Source: Bradysia coprophila | Taxonomy: Eukaryota; Arthropoda; Insecta; Diptera; Sciaridae | DNA length: 64,000 nucleotides | Assembly (NCBI RefSeq): GCF_014529535.1 | Contig: NW_023503555.1 | Location: 4,402,001-4,466,000 of the forward strand | Direction: 5' to 3' | Shown: positions 9,775-22,404 of the stretch, piece by piece | How positions within the stretch are numbered: position 1 is the stretch's first letter | Layout: every line of letters starts with the position of its first letter | Position numbers and translations under genes: made by a program | The notes under the pieces: model-generated | What the model saw: only the letters and a program-made list of their open reading frames with translations | Told to the model about the DNA's origin: nothing | The model's database searches: none

Positions 9775-12461
9775 TCACTCCTCGTCACTGTCATCATCGG
9801 TTACTGAATGTCCTAGTTCGACTAATCTTGCACGATATTTGTTGATCTTCGATTCCTTAGCATGAAACAGAGAAAAAAAATAATTAAATTTTCAGATCGT
9901 AGCCTCACTACCACTCAAAAACATTGTACCTGATCGGTCAACAATTCCATCAGATCCTCCTGATCTTTACGCAATCGGCCCATTTCCGACAGATGTAAAC
10001 TTTGCTCCGTCATTTCAAGTGCTTCGTTCAATTTACTATTTAAGAGATCCACCTCCTTGACGAGACGACTATTCTCCGATTCGTAGAAGCTGATCTGTGT
10101 GTTCTGACTGATGCTGTCCTTGCGCAATTTTTCGGTGTTGTTATTTTGATGATGACCACCGGTCGTGGCCGACAGTTGAGCTTTCAGCAGCACATTCTGA
10201 TCGTACAGTTGGGAATTCGTTTGTTGCGCTTCGGCTAATTGAATTTTCAGCGCTTCGACCTCGTCGCGACTGATTTTAATGGAATCTTGCAGCGTTTGCA
10301 GTTTATAGTCTTGCTCTCGTATTATGTCCTTGTATTGGCCGACAAGACCAGATGCTTCGTGACTGAGTTCAGTTAGATTGGGCTCTTTACCGATGCCACT
10401 CACTGTTTTGACGATGACAGCTGTAATCAAAATGGAAAAAAAATTGAGTGTTATGTGACCGGGCAAACACTGATGTACACTCACCTTCCAAAGCTTTGAA
10501 AAGCTTGCAGAATTCAAAGTCCAACATCAGGTCGCCAGCATTTTTGATATTGATTTGTGGTTGTTTGGCCGCCCTGCTGTAACTCTCATGCTTCGATACT
10601 TCACCCAGCTTCTTGTTGTACAATTCTAGTCCGATTCGTTTAACAAGCAGTTGACACAAATCTTCCCGCTTGTAATTCGTCACCGAATTGTCATTGAACT
10701 GTATACAGATGCCCATCAGAAAGGCACACAAACCTTGCACCAGAAACTCATTTTCATCGTGCTCGTTTGCACTAATTTGTGCGATAAGATATGCGATGCT
10801 GCCAGGTGCCGATAAAAATGCTTTCACGGCCAATTGACAGTGGCACTGCCAAGTGCTCAACAACATCAACAAACCGATTTTGCTCTGAAATTTGTAGTTG
10901 CCCTGCTGCAACAGAGTGGTACATTGCTGCAGTAACGATATCGGTGAACTGTTAACTGATGTTGCGAGCAGCACTCTCAGAAGCTGCTCCTTTTGTACGG
11001 GATTTTCGATCAAGCCATGCATTAGCGACACGGAAGCAAACCAATTCGCTAACGAGTCTGTGCTGAATAAACCTCCGCACAACAGTTGACCGGCGGTTAA
11101 TGTCGACACGTCTGAACTGGATGGCAGAAGTGTTTGAATCAAATTTGTCTGACCAATTTCATTGCGATACAAAAAGCATTCGAAGCAGTACAGGACCGAG
11201 CATCGCAGTGCTAGCGGCTGTTTTTCGTTTACCATAGACATTAGTAACACCACGATTGCCGGCCTAGGTGGATTGCTTGGGGCCATTATTGATCCAAAAT
11301 ATTCCTGATTCGTCATGTCACCGCGAATCACCTCACCGACACAGTTTATCGTTTCCGATAAGATTTCAGCCGGAACACCGCTGCCCATTAAAATGTTACA
11401 CATTGCTTCCAGCAGGCCACAGGTTCGCATAGTTTTCTGGCACGACGAAATGTTCACTTGACTGTTACTGGGGCTGACTAACGCTCGAACAATCTGTAGC
11501 ATACAGTGCATGTTGGATACTTTCTGCGGCGAAAGACCAACCTCGTCGATTTCCGGTGGCATGATGAACATCGGTGCTAATCGTTGAATGTACGAACCTT
11601 CCTTGAAAAATTGCTGATTCGACGAATTATTCCTCAGCAAATTCAGCATGAGAATCAGGCAATCTTCGACAACGATACCACCGTCAGTACCTCCCTCCTC
11701 TCTGATTACATCAAACAGGCGATCGAACGCACTCTCGAATGCGACAATTTTCTGAATGTTTGCATTCCCTTTGGTCAATTGGATGAGCAACAGCAGCGCG
11801 TCGTTACGTATGACCTCACGGCTATCGATCAGAAGATCCATCAGTTTCGACACAGCCATAGGGCTTACGAGAACGATCTCTTGGATCTCTTTGTGTTTGT
11901 TCGCTAGAAGACCGGTCAACAATTTAATCGCCGGCCATCGAACTTTAAATTCAAATTCCTCCAGGAAGTCCAGCACAACCGTGACATTCTCTTGCGATTT
12001 GATGAACATTTCGGTAAACTGTTCGCCAACATTTACGGTCACTGTGGGATTGTCCGCCTCTTCGTCGAATTGTTCCTGTGACGTGACGTTGCACAGTGTG
12101 TCCAGAGCGTAGCCGATTATCTCACAATCAGCTTTGTCCATTTGAAGCACCTGCAACAGGGCTGGCATTCCCTGAGCACCCACTTCGATTCGATATTTAC
12201 GTGACAGAGCTTTGAGGGCACGGCACGCATCTCGACGGTCATCTAATAGTGTTGCGGTTGCGACTCGATCCACTAACCGCTCAACCTACATTTTTGGAGG
12301 GCAAAAGTAAATCAAATTTTCAATTGGCACTGTCCTATTTTAGTGGTGGTATTTAGAATGGTGGTGTCTGTAGGCACTATTACCGTTTCGGCACCGGATT
12401 GCTGTTCTTCTGGTTCGGGAGCACCAAGTACACTTTTCAAACCACTTTTTAGAAAGTCCAT
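9775..12461 (-). CDS. Uso1: General vesicular transport factor p115
   Basis: p115/Uso1 is the cytosolic tether that links COPI/COPII vesicles to Golgi golgins and SNAREs. Exons on the minus strand are 12,461-12,384, 12,285-10,485, 10,420-9,930 and 9,855-9,775. They sum to 2,451 bp, a complete 816-aa frame. All introns are GT-AG and short (98, 64 and 74 bp). It starts MDFLKSGLKSVLGAPEPEEQ, the conserved p115 N-terminus. A long armadillo-like globular head follows to about residue 625 (NCVGEVIRGDMTNQEYFG is typical of the head). Then comes a coiled coil of about 665-790 rich in Gln/Glu/Leu, and the acidic end TDDDSDEE that binds GM130/giantin. Family length is about 830-960 aa, so it looks intact. 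It is head-to-head with MED7, whose ATG is 454 bp away. Confidence 0.95.
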
Positions 12462-12915
12462 TTTGCTGTTTATTTATAAATTATTCTCGGAAAACAAATA
12501 GTTTTTGACATTATGTACACGTCGTCGACATATTTTTTATCCTGAACAGTGGTGCCAGACGTTCAGATACTGTTAGCAGTGTTAGGTGGTAATGGTTTGT
12601 TGTTTAAAAATGTATATTGAGATTGAACATTTAGGTGTGCCTCGTGTGCCTAACTGACTATTTGCATCAGAGGAAGTATTTGGAGGCAAGGAACTATTCT
12701 CCGATGAAGTTGGTGACCTCCAACGAAACGATTAAAAATGATGTGAGTTAAAACTTCACTGCTGACATCAATGGATCGCCAACACGCCCTAACCAACACA
12801 AGTCTGAAGTGAAGAAGAAGATTTTATTTGGTTTGTTGTGTTGTTGTGTGTCAATCTATTTTTGTGATACAAAAATAAGTCAGACCGAGTAAAGGGACTC
12901 ACTTCTCCCGTCAAA
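12462..12915. promoter_or_regulatory. Divergent promoter region between Uso1 and MED7
   Basis: This 454-bp interval lies between opposing ATGs and must contain both start regions. I see no TATA box placed convincingly for either gene. An open segment at 12,635-12,742 (+), bordered by AG on the left and by GTGAGT on the right, could be an unrecognised exon of 36 codons; see findings. Confidence 0.5.
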
Positions 12916-13566
12916 ATGGCGAACCAGGAAGCTGCCCAAGTAATGTCTCTGCCACTACCACCGGCACAGTACATAAATCTATTCAGCGACGAAAATGTGC
13001 GAAAAAATAGAGTGCCCCGTCAGCCACCCCCATTCGACAATTACTCCATGTTCGGCAACACATTCAACAATGAGGAAATGATCCGATCGCTGGAAAGCCA
13101 GGGTTTCAAACGACTCATTCCCAATCATTTCGATCGACGCAAGGAGCTGAAAAAGCTCAATCATTCGCTGTTCGCCAACTTTCTGGACCTGATCGATCTG
13201 CTGATTCATTTTCCCGACAGCCCAAGACGAACCGAAAAAATCGACGATCTGAGTTTACTGTTTGTGCACATTCATCATCTGCTGAACGAATTCCGACCGC
13301 ATCAGGCTAGAGAAACGTTACGCGTCATGATGGAAATGCAAAAGCGAACACGAATTGAAACGACGACCCGATTTCAACGGCATTTGGAAAATGTACGAGA
13401 TATGGTCAAGACGGCATTCACATCGCTACCGGACGTGGACATGGAGAACAATAAATTTATGCCGGTGGAAATGATGGACGAGGATAAAGTTGATAAGTCG
13501 AGCGAAAATGATAGTTGCATTGATCCATTGGATCGCCTAATGTGTAGTATAGTTGACGAAATGTAA
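12916..13566 (+). CDS. MED7: Mediator complex subunit 7
   Basis: MED7 is a subunit of the middle module of Mediator, which bridges activators and RNA polymerase II. It is a single uninterrupted exon of 216 aa starting [20 protein letters not shown]. The proline-rich front ([15 protein letters not shown]) contacts MED31 in the known complex. The following LESQGFKRL and [10 protein letters not shown] begin the long helices that pair with MED21. Family length is about 200-235 aa, so it appears complete, with a polar acidic C-terminus. An AATAAA at 13,674-13,679 lies 108 bp after the stop. Kozak context ..AAAATGG is good. I see no lesion. Confidence 0.95.
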   Translation: MANQEAAQVMSLPLPPAQYINLFSDENVRKNRVPRQPPPFDNYSMFGNTFNNEEMIRSLESQGFKRLIPNHFDRRKELKKLNHSLFANFLDLIDLLIHFPDSPRRTEKIDDLSLLFVHIHHLLNEFRPHQARETLRVMMEMQKRTRIETTTRFQRHLENVRDMVKTAFTSLPDVDMENNKFMPVEMMDEDKVDKSSENDSCIDPLDRLMCSIVDEM

Positions 13567-15054
13567 ATTGGAGGCTTTCGAATATTGAGAAAAGAATGAT
13601 TTTTTCGTACTTCTGATCAATTGGTTTTTGAGTTGATAACACCCTGATTGAGCCATCGGACCCATCGAAGAAAAATAAAGTCGACGCTGACAATGCAACG
13701 CGAACAGCATCTTCGTATCAGAGTCTTGCTCAGAATTCTCTATCATTCGAAGTGTCTTGTCTTGTTGTCTCGTGTAGTCTCTGCAGATTAGGCAACATCT
13801 TGAAACTATTTAATGGGCACAAGTGGTAGCATGACATAGTGCGTTGGATAGGTCTCGGTGCTTTAAGTACGAAACACGCATCCGTTAGTGCAAATGATGT
13901 ATATAGCCGCTTCACAAAAGGAAATTAAAAAGAAATTGGAGTTGGTCAGTTGTTGGTGCAGTAGATACCTAGTGTTGATAAAGCACTCTATGGCTTGGTT
14001 CTACACTACTTATCGTAGAAAGACAAAAAATACTCAGACACGATAGGTAGTGGATACAAGTGGAGTGGTTAGTTGAACTCACAGCACCCTATGTAGCTGA
14101 TGCACCATAAACTAACCCATTCCGAGTCCTTTTTTTTTAAAAATGGAGAGGCGGCTGCAGCGGAACTACAGACTTCATTGAGACCAGCGGATACGTGTTC
14201 CGCAGTCAGGATATCATCATTGTTCTGTATTTAGGGCGCCGAGACCTATCCGACGCACTATGCCACTATTTCAGTACGCCTGGTTATGGATACAGCAGTC
14301 CAAGTAGCGGACAAAACAAAAAAAAAACTCCTAAAAAAATCTCGTTTTTTCTGTCCAACAATTTCTCCTGTCTCTCGGCATTAATAACAGGTGATATCTG
14401 ACCCCGAGGAAGAATCAATGAAAATCTATAGTCTATCCAATAAACATTTCACCTCTGCATAGCACTGCTCCTAGCATTAACATAGAAGATATTGCGAGAT
14501 TGTTTTGGAATCAGAATAGGCTCTTTCGCTGTGACATGAGTCATGTTTTCCAAGTGTGAGTTGAAACGCACAACACATCCAAGTGTACACGGATGCATGG
14601 AGCAAATTTTGAGGTTTTTCGAGGCTTATTGCTATCAGTAGTACTCGGCGAATTTGGTACCATTCGATCTGTAACTATCCCTGCTACACGATAAACATTT
14701 AAAATTGAAAAAATCCGGCACTCCCCCCATACAATATACGAAAAACTGAAAAAATGTTCGAATGGATGTGGACCTCTGTCAACTGTTCTGGTTCATCCCC
14801 TTTTTCGTATGCACCCCGCTGAAAAATTGCATACGATGACACTTCTAGTACAGAATTTCGTCGGATTTTTTTTTTCGCCGGTGAGCACTAAGAACTGTCA
14901 CCGAACAGTACAACAATCATCATCTGATATCTGGTAACTCAGCCGTGATTATTGTTTTTATTCGAGAACTATTTTAACTAAAGGAAAGTTTTTGTTAACA
15001 TTTTCACAATAAAAATTTACTCATACCGGCATCGTAGTCACTCAATCGTCCATA
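13567..15054. other. MED7-UBXN1 spacer with a fold-back of about 430 bp
   Basis: Arms near 13,833-13,866 and 14,232-14,264 (ATAGTGCGTTGGATAGGTCT versus its complement) enclose about 370 bp. A weaker inner pair (CTACACTACTTATCGT / ACGATAGGTAGTG) lies near 14,000-14,055. An open segment at 14,180-14,340 (+) reads through the right arm but matches nothing I know. The end, 14,900-15,054, should hold the UBXN1 promoter and 5' UTR; no TATA box was recognised. Confidence 0.5.
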
Positions 15055-16348
15055 ATGACTGATTTGAACACCTTGATTGATATGGGCTTTCCGAAGGACA
15101 GAGCGTAATTACAATTTAATACCTATTCAGTATTGGGTGTTAAGGTTATGATTCCTTTTTTCTGTTGTCGTTTCCAGCGAGTGGGCCTTATCAATGACCA
15201 GCAATAAAGGTGTTGAGGCGGCAATGGAATTTTTATTGTCGCACACTGATGAGGCTATTCCGCCAGCGAATAGCTCCGAAACTTTGGTCCTGAAGCCGAC
15301 GACAGATGAATCCAGCGAAGGAGGCACATCGGCCGAAGGACTCGTGGCAAAGTCGTTCAAATGCAACGAGTGCGATCGATTGTTCAAAGATGAAATGGAG
15401 ATCCAGTTCCATGCATCCAAATCGGGTCACAGTGATTTCGCCGAATCGACGGAAGAGAAGAAACCGCTGACGGAAGAACAGAAAAAGGAACAGTTGGCAA
15501 AGCTGGAGGAAAAATTGAAACAAAAGCGTCTCGAACGTGAGAATCGAGAAAAGCAGGACGATCTAGAACGGGAGAAACATAGAATAAAGTCTGGCAAGGA
15601 TATGGCTGAAGCGCGCAGAAAAATGGAGGAGCAGGAAATGATCAAAATTGTGGAGCAACGAAAACGAGAGAAACAGGAGGAGAAAATGGCACGTGAACGG
15701 GTTAAGGCTCAAATTGAGTCTGATAAGGCAGCCCGACGAGCTAAACTAGCTGCGTAAGTATTGGTTTTTATTATTAGGCTTGACAGACGATAGGGTTATT
15801 GATACATGGGAATGAAGCGCTGTTAGATCGACTGAGTGAAAAGGTTATAGATTTTCATAGAAAATATTGCGTGCAAGATTCATGTTGTGGAATTGTGTTT
15901 ACGCTAGATAAGCTAGAGGATTCCAGTACTCAGCCTACAGTCCGAACAGCCCGTGTAGCAGTTTTTATTTCATAATCTTTATCACAGCGAATGTTAACTC
16001 ACTATTCCTTCACACAGCGACATGGGACAACCGGCACCGCCAAGTCCAGTGGCCGCACCGGCACCAGCACCAACCGCTACTGCAACGCCACCTACGAAAA
16101 CTGCCGACTATACTCACACACGCATTCAAATCCGTAACCAGGATGGCAGTACATTGACTGAAACGTTTGAAGTGAAAGAGTCACTGGCTGCGATTCGACT
16201 TTTCGTCCAGTTAAAGCAAGGAGCAGCGACTCCATTCAATTTAATGACCACATTTCCACGACGTGTCTTCACCGAAGAAGATTATGATAAGCCGTTGTAC
16301 CTGTTGGGACTGGTTCCTTCGGCGGTTTTGATAGTGACGAAGGCGTAG
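15055..16348 (+). CDS. UBXN1: UBX domain-containing protein 1 (SAKS1-type p97 cofactor)
   Basis: This is a cofactor of the p97/VCP AAA ATPase that also binds ubiquitin. Exons are 15,055-15,104, 15,178-15,753 and 16,018-16,348; the sum is 957 bp, 318 aa. Introns are GT-AG (73 and 264 bp), both phase 2. Residues 1-40 form a UBA domain (LIDMGFPKDRAEWAL... with the MGF loop). Residues 79-101 hold a CxxC...H...H finger-like motif (C79, C82, H95, H101), as in animal SAKS1. A highly charged Glu/Lys/Arg coiled coil covers about 115-207, then a Pro/Ala linker, then the UBX domain at about 238-318 with the p97-contacting FPRR loop near residue 288. An AATAAA at 16,419-16,424 lies 71 bp after the stop. 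It is convergent with sds22. Human UBXN1 is 297 aa; all domains are present. Confidence 0.93.
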
Positions 16349-17073
16349 ATGGCATGTTTGTTTGTAGGTGTGGTTTGATTAAACTGTATACTGATTTCAA
16401 TCGTCGATTTATGGACAAAATAAAATTAATTTCAATTATTTGGTAACGATCTGCGTTGTCTGTTTGCTGATTTTGTATTTTGTATATAGGATAGGACAGA
16501 GAAAATCTGTAAATTAAAGATCAGTGGCTGAGAGGGATGTTTTCTGACATACAAAATAGACACTGTTGAGTTATTATGACTGAACAGGTATCCCAGAACC
16601 AAGTTGGCTTGGAAACACCCCTTGGGGGCCATTCGGTAATCGCCCAAATTCACAGTATTGCCAGTCCGGGCCTACTGATTCCATAAACGAATTTGTACTT
16701 TCATGAGAGTGATCACATCTCACATCTTTAACCAAATCTGGGAAGAGACCTTAAACGTCTGACTTTGGAATGAAATACTGACGGACTTATAGCACTCAAC
16801 AATCCGAAAAATCAACCCTTTGAACAGGTCGCTTCTTCTTCACCAGACTACATCGTGAGGTGCAAGGAAAATATCTTCGTCCGAGCGGTGCATGCTAAGG
16901 GGGACATGGCAAGAGTTGACGTATTGTCAAAAAAATAGTTTTTTTTTATCAGAATGTCCATTTCCAGGCACTTCTGTTTATTTATTCCGACGTTCAATTT
17001 GAGGGTGCAACATGCTGGTGTGGTGAAAGTAAACAAAGCTGTTGCTGCAGCTATCACGACAACTTAACTAAAC
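16349..17073. other. 3' region between convergent UBXN1 and sds22
   Basis: This contains the UBXN1 polyadenylation signal (16,419-16,424) and, on the other strand, two overlapping AATAAA signals for sds22 (complements of 16,977-16,982 and 16,981-16,986). No gene was recognised in the middle part. The minus-strand ORF 16,848-17,057 falls in the sds22 3' UTR and is probably not translated. Confidence 0.55.
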
Positions 17074-18361
17074 TCAATGGCATAAAGTGGCGTCCAATTG
17101 CTCCAGCCATGGCAAAGCTAATTTAACCTTCATTCGATACTGTACATCTGACGCAATCGGATTGTGCTCCATGTAAATGGTCGACAATTTCTTGTTCGCT
17201 TGCAATTGGTCGATGTTTTTCCAGTCGGCGATTTGGTTACCGTTCACCTTGTGGACGTAAAACGTTAGTATGAAGTGGAGAGCGAAAGGAATGCCGTGCA
17301 CTTACCCAGAACTCTTCGAGATCTGTTAAGTGGGACACATTGTCGATGGATTTCAATCGATTTTTGGCCACATCCAATGTTGTCAGCAGTTTATTTCCTT
17401 CCAAATTTTCAATCTTCTCGATTCCGTTCTCCGATATGTACAGCTCCTCTAAATTCACCAGCTTGTCGAGATTTTCGATTTTAACAATTCGATTCGCTTG
17501 CAATGCAAGACATCGCAGATTCACCAACGCGTCCAGATTTTCGATTTTTCTGATTTTATTCTTACTCAAGTACAGGTGAGTCAGATTTTGCAGTGAGTCA
17601 AGATTTTCGATGACCTGCAAGCGTTCCGAACGTTGTAGGATTTGATCGTCAACGTTTTCGTACACTTTGTCCACTTACCCGAATGCGATTGTCTCCCAGT
17701 TCCAGAGTGGTCAAGGTCGACAACTGTTCAAGATTTTCGATTTTCGATATTCGATTGGCGCAAAGGAAAATCTTCTGCATGGCCGGTAGATTCGACAGAT
17801 TCTTTATCTGAGACAATCGATTGAAGCTGATGTCCAACCACCTGCGAAAATGTTGAGAATTAGTCGACCGATTAATCGAATAGTTGTGATCGGATCTTAC
17901 TCTAAACTGATCAGAGCATCCAGATTTTCTATTTCTTCAATTTGATTGTCGTACAGTTCCAATTCCTTAAGCGTCGTCAGCGTATCCAAGCCTTCGATCT
18001 TTTTGATTAGATTCCATCGCAAATACAATCTGAAGAACAGACGAAACTATTGGCAATCGAAACTTGTTGAATGCGTTCGGACGGCCGGCATTGTTACCTT
18101 TCAATCCTGACTAGTGGCTCGAAATGCTCCATCTTCGAAATTCTCTTATGATTCAGATAGAGCTCCTCCGTTTCCGGATCAATTGTAATGATTTCCTCTA
18201 AATTTGTGGTGTCTGGTTCATTGGCTGGAACAACAGCATTTTCACTTCGGACGACAACGGCCTTCCTATCGTCTAGACATGGAGTTGTCTGGAGATTATT
18301 TTTCATTTTTCACACACAAATACCACAGATCGTTACCTGATACTTCGTCTCTGTCTGCCAT
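17074..18361 (-). CDS. sds22: Protein phosphatase 1 regulatory subunit 7 (sds22), leucine-rich repeat protein
   Basis: sds22 binds the PP1 catalytic subunit and acts in mitosis, epithelial polarity and PP1 maturation. Exons on the minus strand are 18,361-18,337, 18,272-18,098, 18,029-17,901, 17,841-17,679, 17,614-17,306 and 17,247-17,074. They total 975 bp, 324 aa, matching the usual 320-360 aa. All introns are GT-AG and 58-74 bp. After an acidic N-terminus (EEIITIDPETEELYLNHKRI) come about 11 SDS22-type repeats of 22 residues with the IENLxxLxxLxxLxLxxNxI pattern. The LRR-cap at the end contains WKNIDQLQANKKLSTIYMEH and finishes in LPWLEQLDATLCH. The exon 1-2 join was chosen because the acceptor CATGTCTAG keeps the frame; an upstream ATG at 18,306 lies inside that intron. 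Confidence 0.94.
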
Positions 18362-19640
18362 TGTGTGATTGAATTTGATTCGACTGATTTGCACCGGGTG
18401 AGTAAGATACGCCTCACAACGCAAGAAAATGTAATACAAAAACTCTAACGGAGCGTATAAAATAATGTGTTTGGGTATCGACGATTTTTTGTAGTTTGAC
18501 TAAATGTCAAACGAAACGTCACAGAAAATGAAATAGTAGAGAGAGTAGAGAATATTATAGGATAGAGACAGATATAATGAAAAAGGGGAATTCTCTTTGT
18601 TTCGTGTATCCGTAAGACGATGGCGCTGATCTTTGGCAAAATATTTGAATATGGCTTGATGACACCAAGTAAATGGAACTGTAGCAATAAGCTGGACCTT
18701 TCGCTAAAAATACTCCTATTTTATGTGCTAAAGATGGTTTGAAGAAAAGAAAAAATGTGCTATCCCTCGAGTGGAGTTACCTGACGAAAAATCACAACAA
18801 ATCCTTCACTTTATGTTCGCAATATTTTCGACTAAATCTAGAGTTTGTCTCAACCATAGTGACGCAATTTGCTTCACCTATTTTTCAGCTGACTAACTAA
18901 TACAAACTTATACGTTTCGATAAGACTATTACACCCGTATAAAATTGAGTCACACATTTGGTAGGGTGGTAACTGTCATTTATCATTCAACAGAATAGTT
19001 ATTTATGCAACAAGTTGAGAAATATGGTTGTTCTTTGTCACTAGACAATATGATGAATGAAAAAATTCACTTTTCGCAGAAATACGTTTGTTGACTTGCG
19101 GCCAGCACTGGTTTTCGAATTTTCTTATCGCTAGACAACAAAGTACCGTACTGTCTTACTTGGACATTCGTAGCAAAAGAGTAATGTACTATTATACTGG
19201 TGAAACAGGTAGTGGTAACACCTTAAGCAACTTTATGTTGGAATTTCACTAACGCTTGTTGTCTGTATGTCAACTTCGACAAACTACCTAATCTCACCTT
19301 GGATCCTGTTAATCTGTTACAGCCGGCTGTCATCTGTTATCGACAACGACAGCAATAATAAACGACAAACTCTGCCAAATGAGATCTTATATAGAAAAAA
19401 TCGTGTTCAAAACAAATGAAGTAAAAGATTTCTGAAATCAATCTCTGAAAATCTTCGATCAAATGAAGTAATAGATCAGATATTAAAACTGTTAATATGC
19501 CGTCTGTGAGGTTAAGGTTGTATACCTCTAATAATTATAATTATTTCTCACGACAAAGGGCTCTGTGTCAGTCTGGCTGAAGCCCTAAACGTAAAAGTAA
19601 AATGAGCGCACTATTCTATTGATGTCAAAAAGATGGAAAT

Positions 19641-20095
19641 AATTAGATTAGATTAGGATTTTGAGAATGTACAGTCGAAAGACTGGACAGGCACTTGGAT
19701 CGGTGATCCTTTGTACCGTTCTCCTCTTGCCTTTGTTTATTGCAACGAAAATTACAAAAACTCACTTAAATTCGAAAAGATTCACAAAAAACTCAGAATG
19801 AAAACGAACACAAATTAAAATACTGGGAAATGTCAAGGAACGACTTGAAGAAAATCGGGTCCAGAAGTCAATTGTTAAAAGCCTGAAGTTAATGGTAAAA
19901 TTGTCTTCAAACTCATGGGAAACTCTTTAGAAAAATAGCCAGATTGGTAATGACCATTGAGTTAAGAATCAAATCAGAGTCCCTCAGCTCTGGTTTACCT
20001 ATAATAAGTTTCCTAAAGAACCTATACCTGGGATAGAGGCGACAGAGGCTAATGATGTGATATCCAGTTTCATCACCAAAAATTAGTAGATTCAT
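19641..20095 (-). mobile_element. LINE 3' fragment with TCTAA tail
   Basis: The minus-strand frame 20,095-19,913 contains ETGYHIISLC followed by a basic Leu/Ile-rich stretch (FFRKLIIGKPELRD). This resembles the ETxxHxxxxC remnant of the zinc motif after the RNase H or RT domain in I-like LINEs. About 270 bp of untranslated sequence follows and ends in ATCCTAATCTAATCTAATT at 19,641-19,657. The first two cysteines of the motif are not recognisable and the element is truncated at its 5' side, so it is dead. Confidence 0.5.
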
Positions 20096-21465
20096 TATAT
20101 GGTTTGAAGATATGGTGACAGAGTCAAAATAAAAATCTCCAAACGAAGACCTACGAAAACGAGTTTTACCGCTAATATCAACGTGTAATCACGAATTTTC
20201 GGGAGTTCCCACGAGTAAAGGAATTTGTTGCCTGCTAACGGGAAAGGTGACCATTACAAAACCATTTGCCCCTGCGAAAATAATCCATTTCATCGAGAAT
20301 ATTTTCAAGAAATGTAGAAAATTGGCTTTTAAATGATAACGAATGTAGGTAGATCAAAAAAGTTCAATCACTTGCACACTGTGAAAGAAGAAAAGCTTAA
20401 AAATGAGGATAGTAGCTGCAAACTATCTTCCCAAATCCACATTTCTAAATTACACCAAACTTTTATTATCACAAAGGAGAAAAGTTTGTTGCAAACAAAT
20501 GTGAAGATGTCGCATTGAATTTTAATTAAAAAATTTCATAATCCTAACTTATATGCTATCCAGCTTGAGTGTACAGCTAATCTCAGATGCTTAGAAATTG
20601 GTTTACGAGATGTTCACCGAACGCTGAAGAAATGAACAGTAAGCCACGTGATATTTAATAACAGTAGTGTGAATTGCAGACCGAATTACATTTGAACAGA
20701 AAACTTTTGTTTTGTTTTCATATCCCAGTAATATCTGGAATTACCGAATTACCAAACTCAATTAGTAAGTTTGGAATCATCATACCAAAAGGGACGTGTT
20801 TATATTGCATGTTTTTCATCCAGACGACGTGCAACAATAATAAAATGTATCGTGTGCACCGTACATCGCGTCGTTAGTGTGGTCTGTTCAAAGTAAAACT
20901 TTCAAAACAACACGCAAAATTAGCGGAAAACTTTAAATTGTAAAATATATTTTTTCATTCATAAATAATGATTAAAAAACACAACAAGCGAAGAGCTGCT
21001 ATATATTCACTGCACTCATTTAATTAGCTCACAGCTTTGAATGAAAATTTGATCGTTATTTTTAGTTGAATCTCTTTCACATTTCGCTGTGTACGAAACA
21101 TACTTGTGTCGTGATATTGTGGTATATTGGGATACATAGACTCAATCGAACTATCTCAGTCATGCACTTTATAAATAAAAACAAAATAAATCAACTATCT
21201 ATAGTCATGCGTGTGTACTAGCTGCTGGACAGGGCCTATTTTAGGGGAGTTAAATTCCCGAAAATATCCTAATTTTTTCGACACATACAATTTGATCCCT
21301 ATCGCGGATGTTAACACTTCAATCCATGATACATCTATGATTTTAACTCATTCTCTAAAATAACATCAGATCTAAGTGCTTCCGTTATTTTGATGGTCTT
21401 TTTTGACCATTTTGGTACTATCTGACCCAGATTTTCACGAACAAAATTTCCAATTACTAAGGAAC

Positions 21466-22019
21466 ACGTTGCAGTCTAATGGATATCCTAGCAAATTGAC
21501 GGAAGCCGTTCAACCCACGATCCACTACCAGCTCATGGACTACAACATGATAAGCCAACTGTAGCAATTCCGTATTCCAGAGGCTTGTTTGAAAGTCTGA
21601 AATTTATTTGCAAAGAACATTTTACAACAGTTGGTAGAGGTGACAACAATGTTAAAAAATATTGTTTCAGTAGACTGAAAGATAAGACAGTCAAGTTGGA
21701 ACAATCTAATGTTGTTTACAAAGTCACATGCTCTTGCGATGCCATTTACATTGGACACACGAAACAGAAGTTGAAAAGAAGAATGTACCAGCATAAATAC
21801 AACGCCAAGATCAAGAACATTGATCATAGTGCCATCACCGAACATGCTGTTACATTAAATCATGAACCGAAGTGGGACGATGTAGAAATCCTCGAATTTG
21901 AATACAACAAGAAGAAACGTTGTGTTTTAGAAATGATCCACATAAGGAAGAACCCAAATTGCATCAACAAACAGAAAGAATCAGTTTTTCTTTCGACTGC
22001 ATACAATAACATCATTTGA
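21466..22019 (+). mobile_element. Penelope-like element, C-terminal GIY-YIG endonuclease fragment
   Basis: The open frame ending at 22,019 carries KPTVAIPYSRGL, a link segment typical of Penelope-like elements. Then comes the nuclease core with YKVTCSCDAIYIGHTKQKLKRR, i.e. the GIY-YIG pair in its Penelope form (YKV...YIG), and the downstream H and E residues (SAITEHAV, VLEMIHIRK). Upstream, NGYPSKLTEAV is still recognisable at 21,476-21,508, but in a different frame, so there is at least one frameshift and the reverse transcriptase is missing. Such elements insert by target-primed reverse transcription. This is a 5'-truncated, inactive copy. Confidence 0.85.
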
Positions 22020-22404
22020 ATTGTCGCGCCGAATGAGAATGCCATTAAAGTTTTGTTAGTCGTACTTTTGTAAAGCGGATGGCAAAGCTTTTCTAGGAAG
22101 TGGTTCTTTATGTTTTCTAAGTTACTGTTGTGATTTTGCCGGTTGTTGTGGAAGAGTTTTTTCTGATTTTATTAATGTTTTTGACGAAGTGTTTGTTTCT
22201 GTAAGTTGATTTTGCTAATGTAGTGCGAATAGCATTTTCTTATAATCTGTTTTATTTATGATTTGTGCAGACGGAACATACACAGAACCTTTGTTGTGGG
22301 CAGTTTTTGCTATTTTGTACGAATGTAATTATACATAGGTACGCTGTGTCTCTTTATACAGCTATGATTTGTGTTGTTATCAATGAATTATTTTTGTTAC
22401 AGCC

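Noticed and set aside
16848-17057. 69-aa minus-strand ORF with a hydrophobic start, like a secreted peptide
   Set aside because: It begins 17 bp after the sds22 stop and spans the sds22 polyadenylation signals; best explained as 3' UTR.
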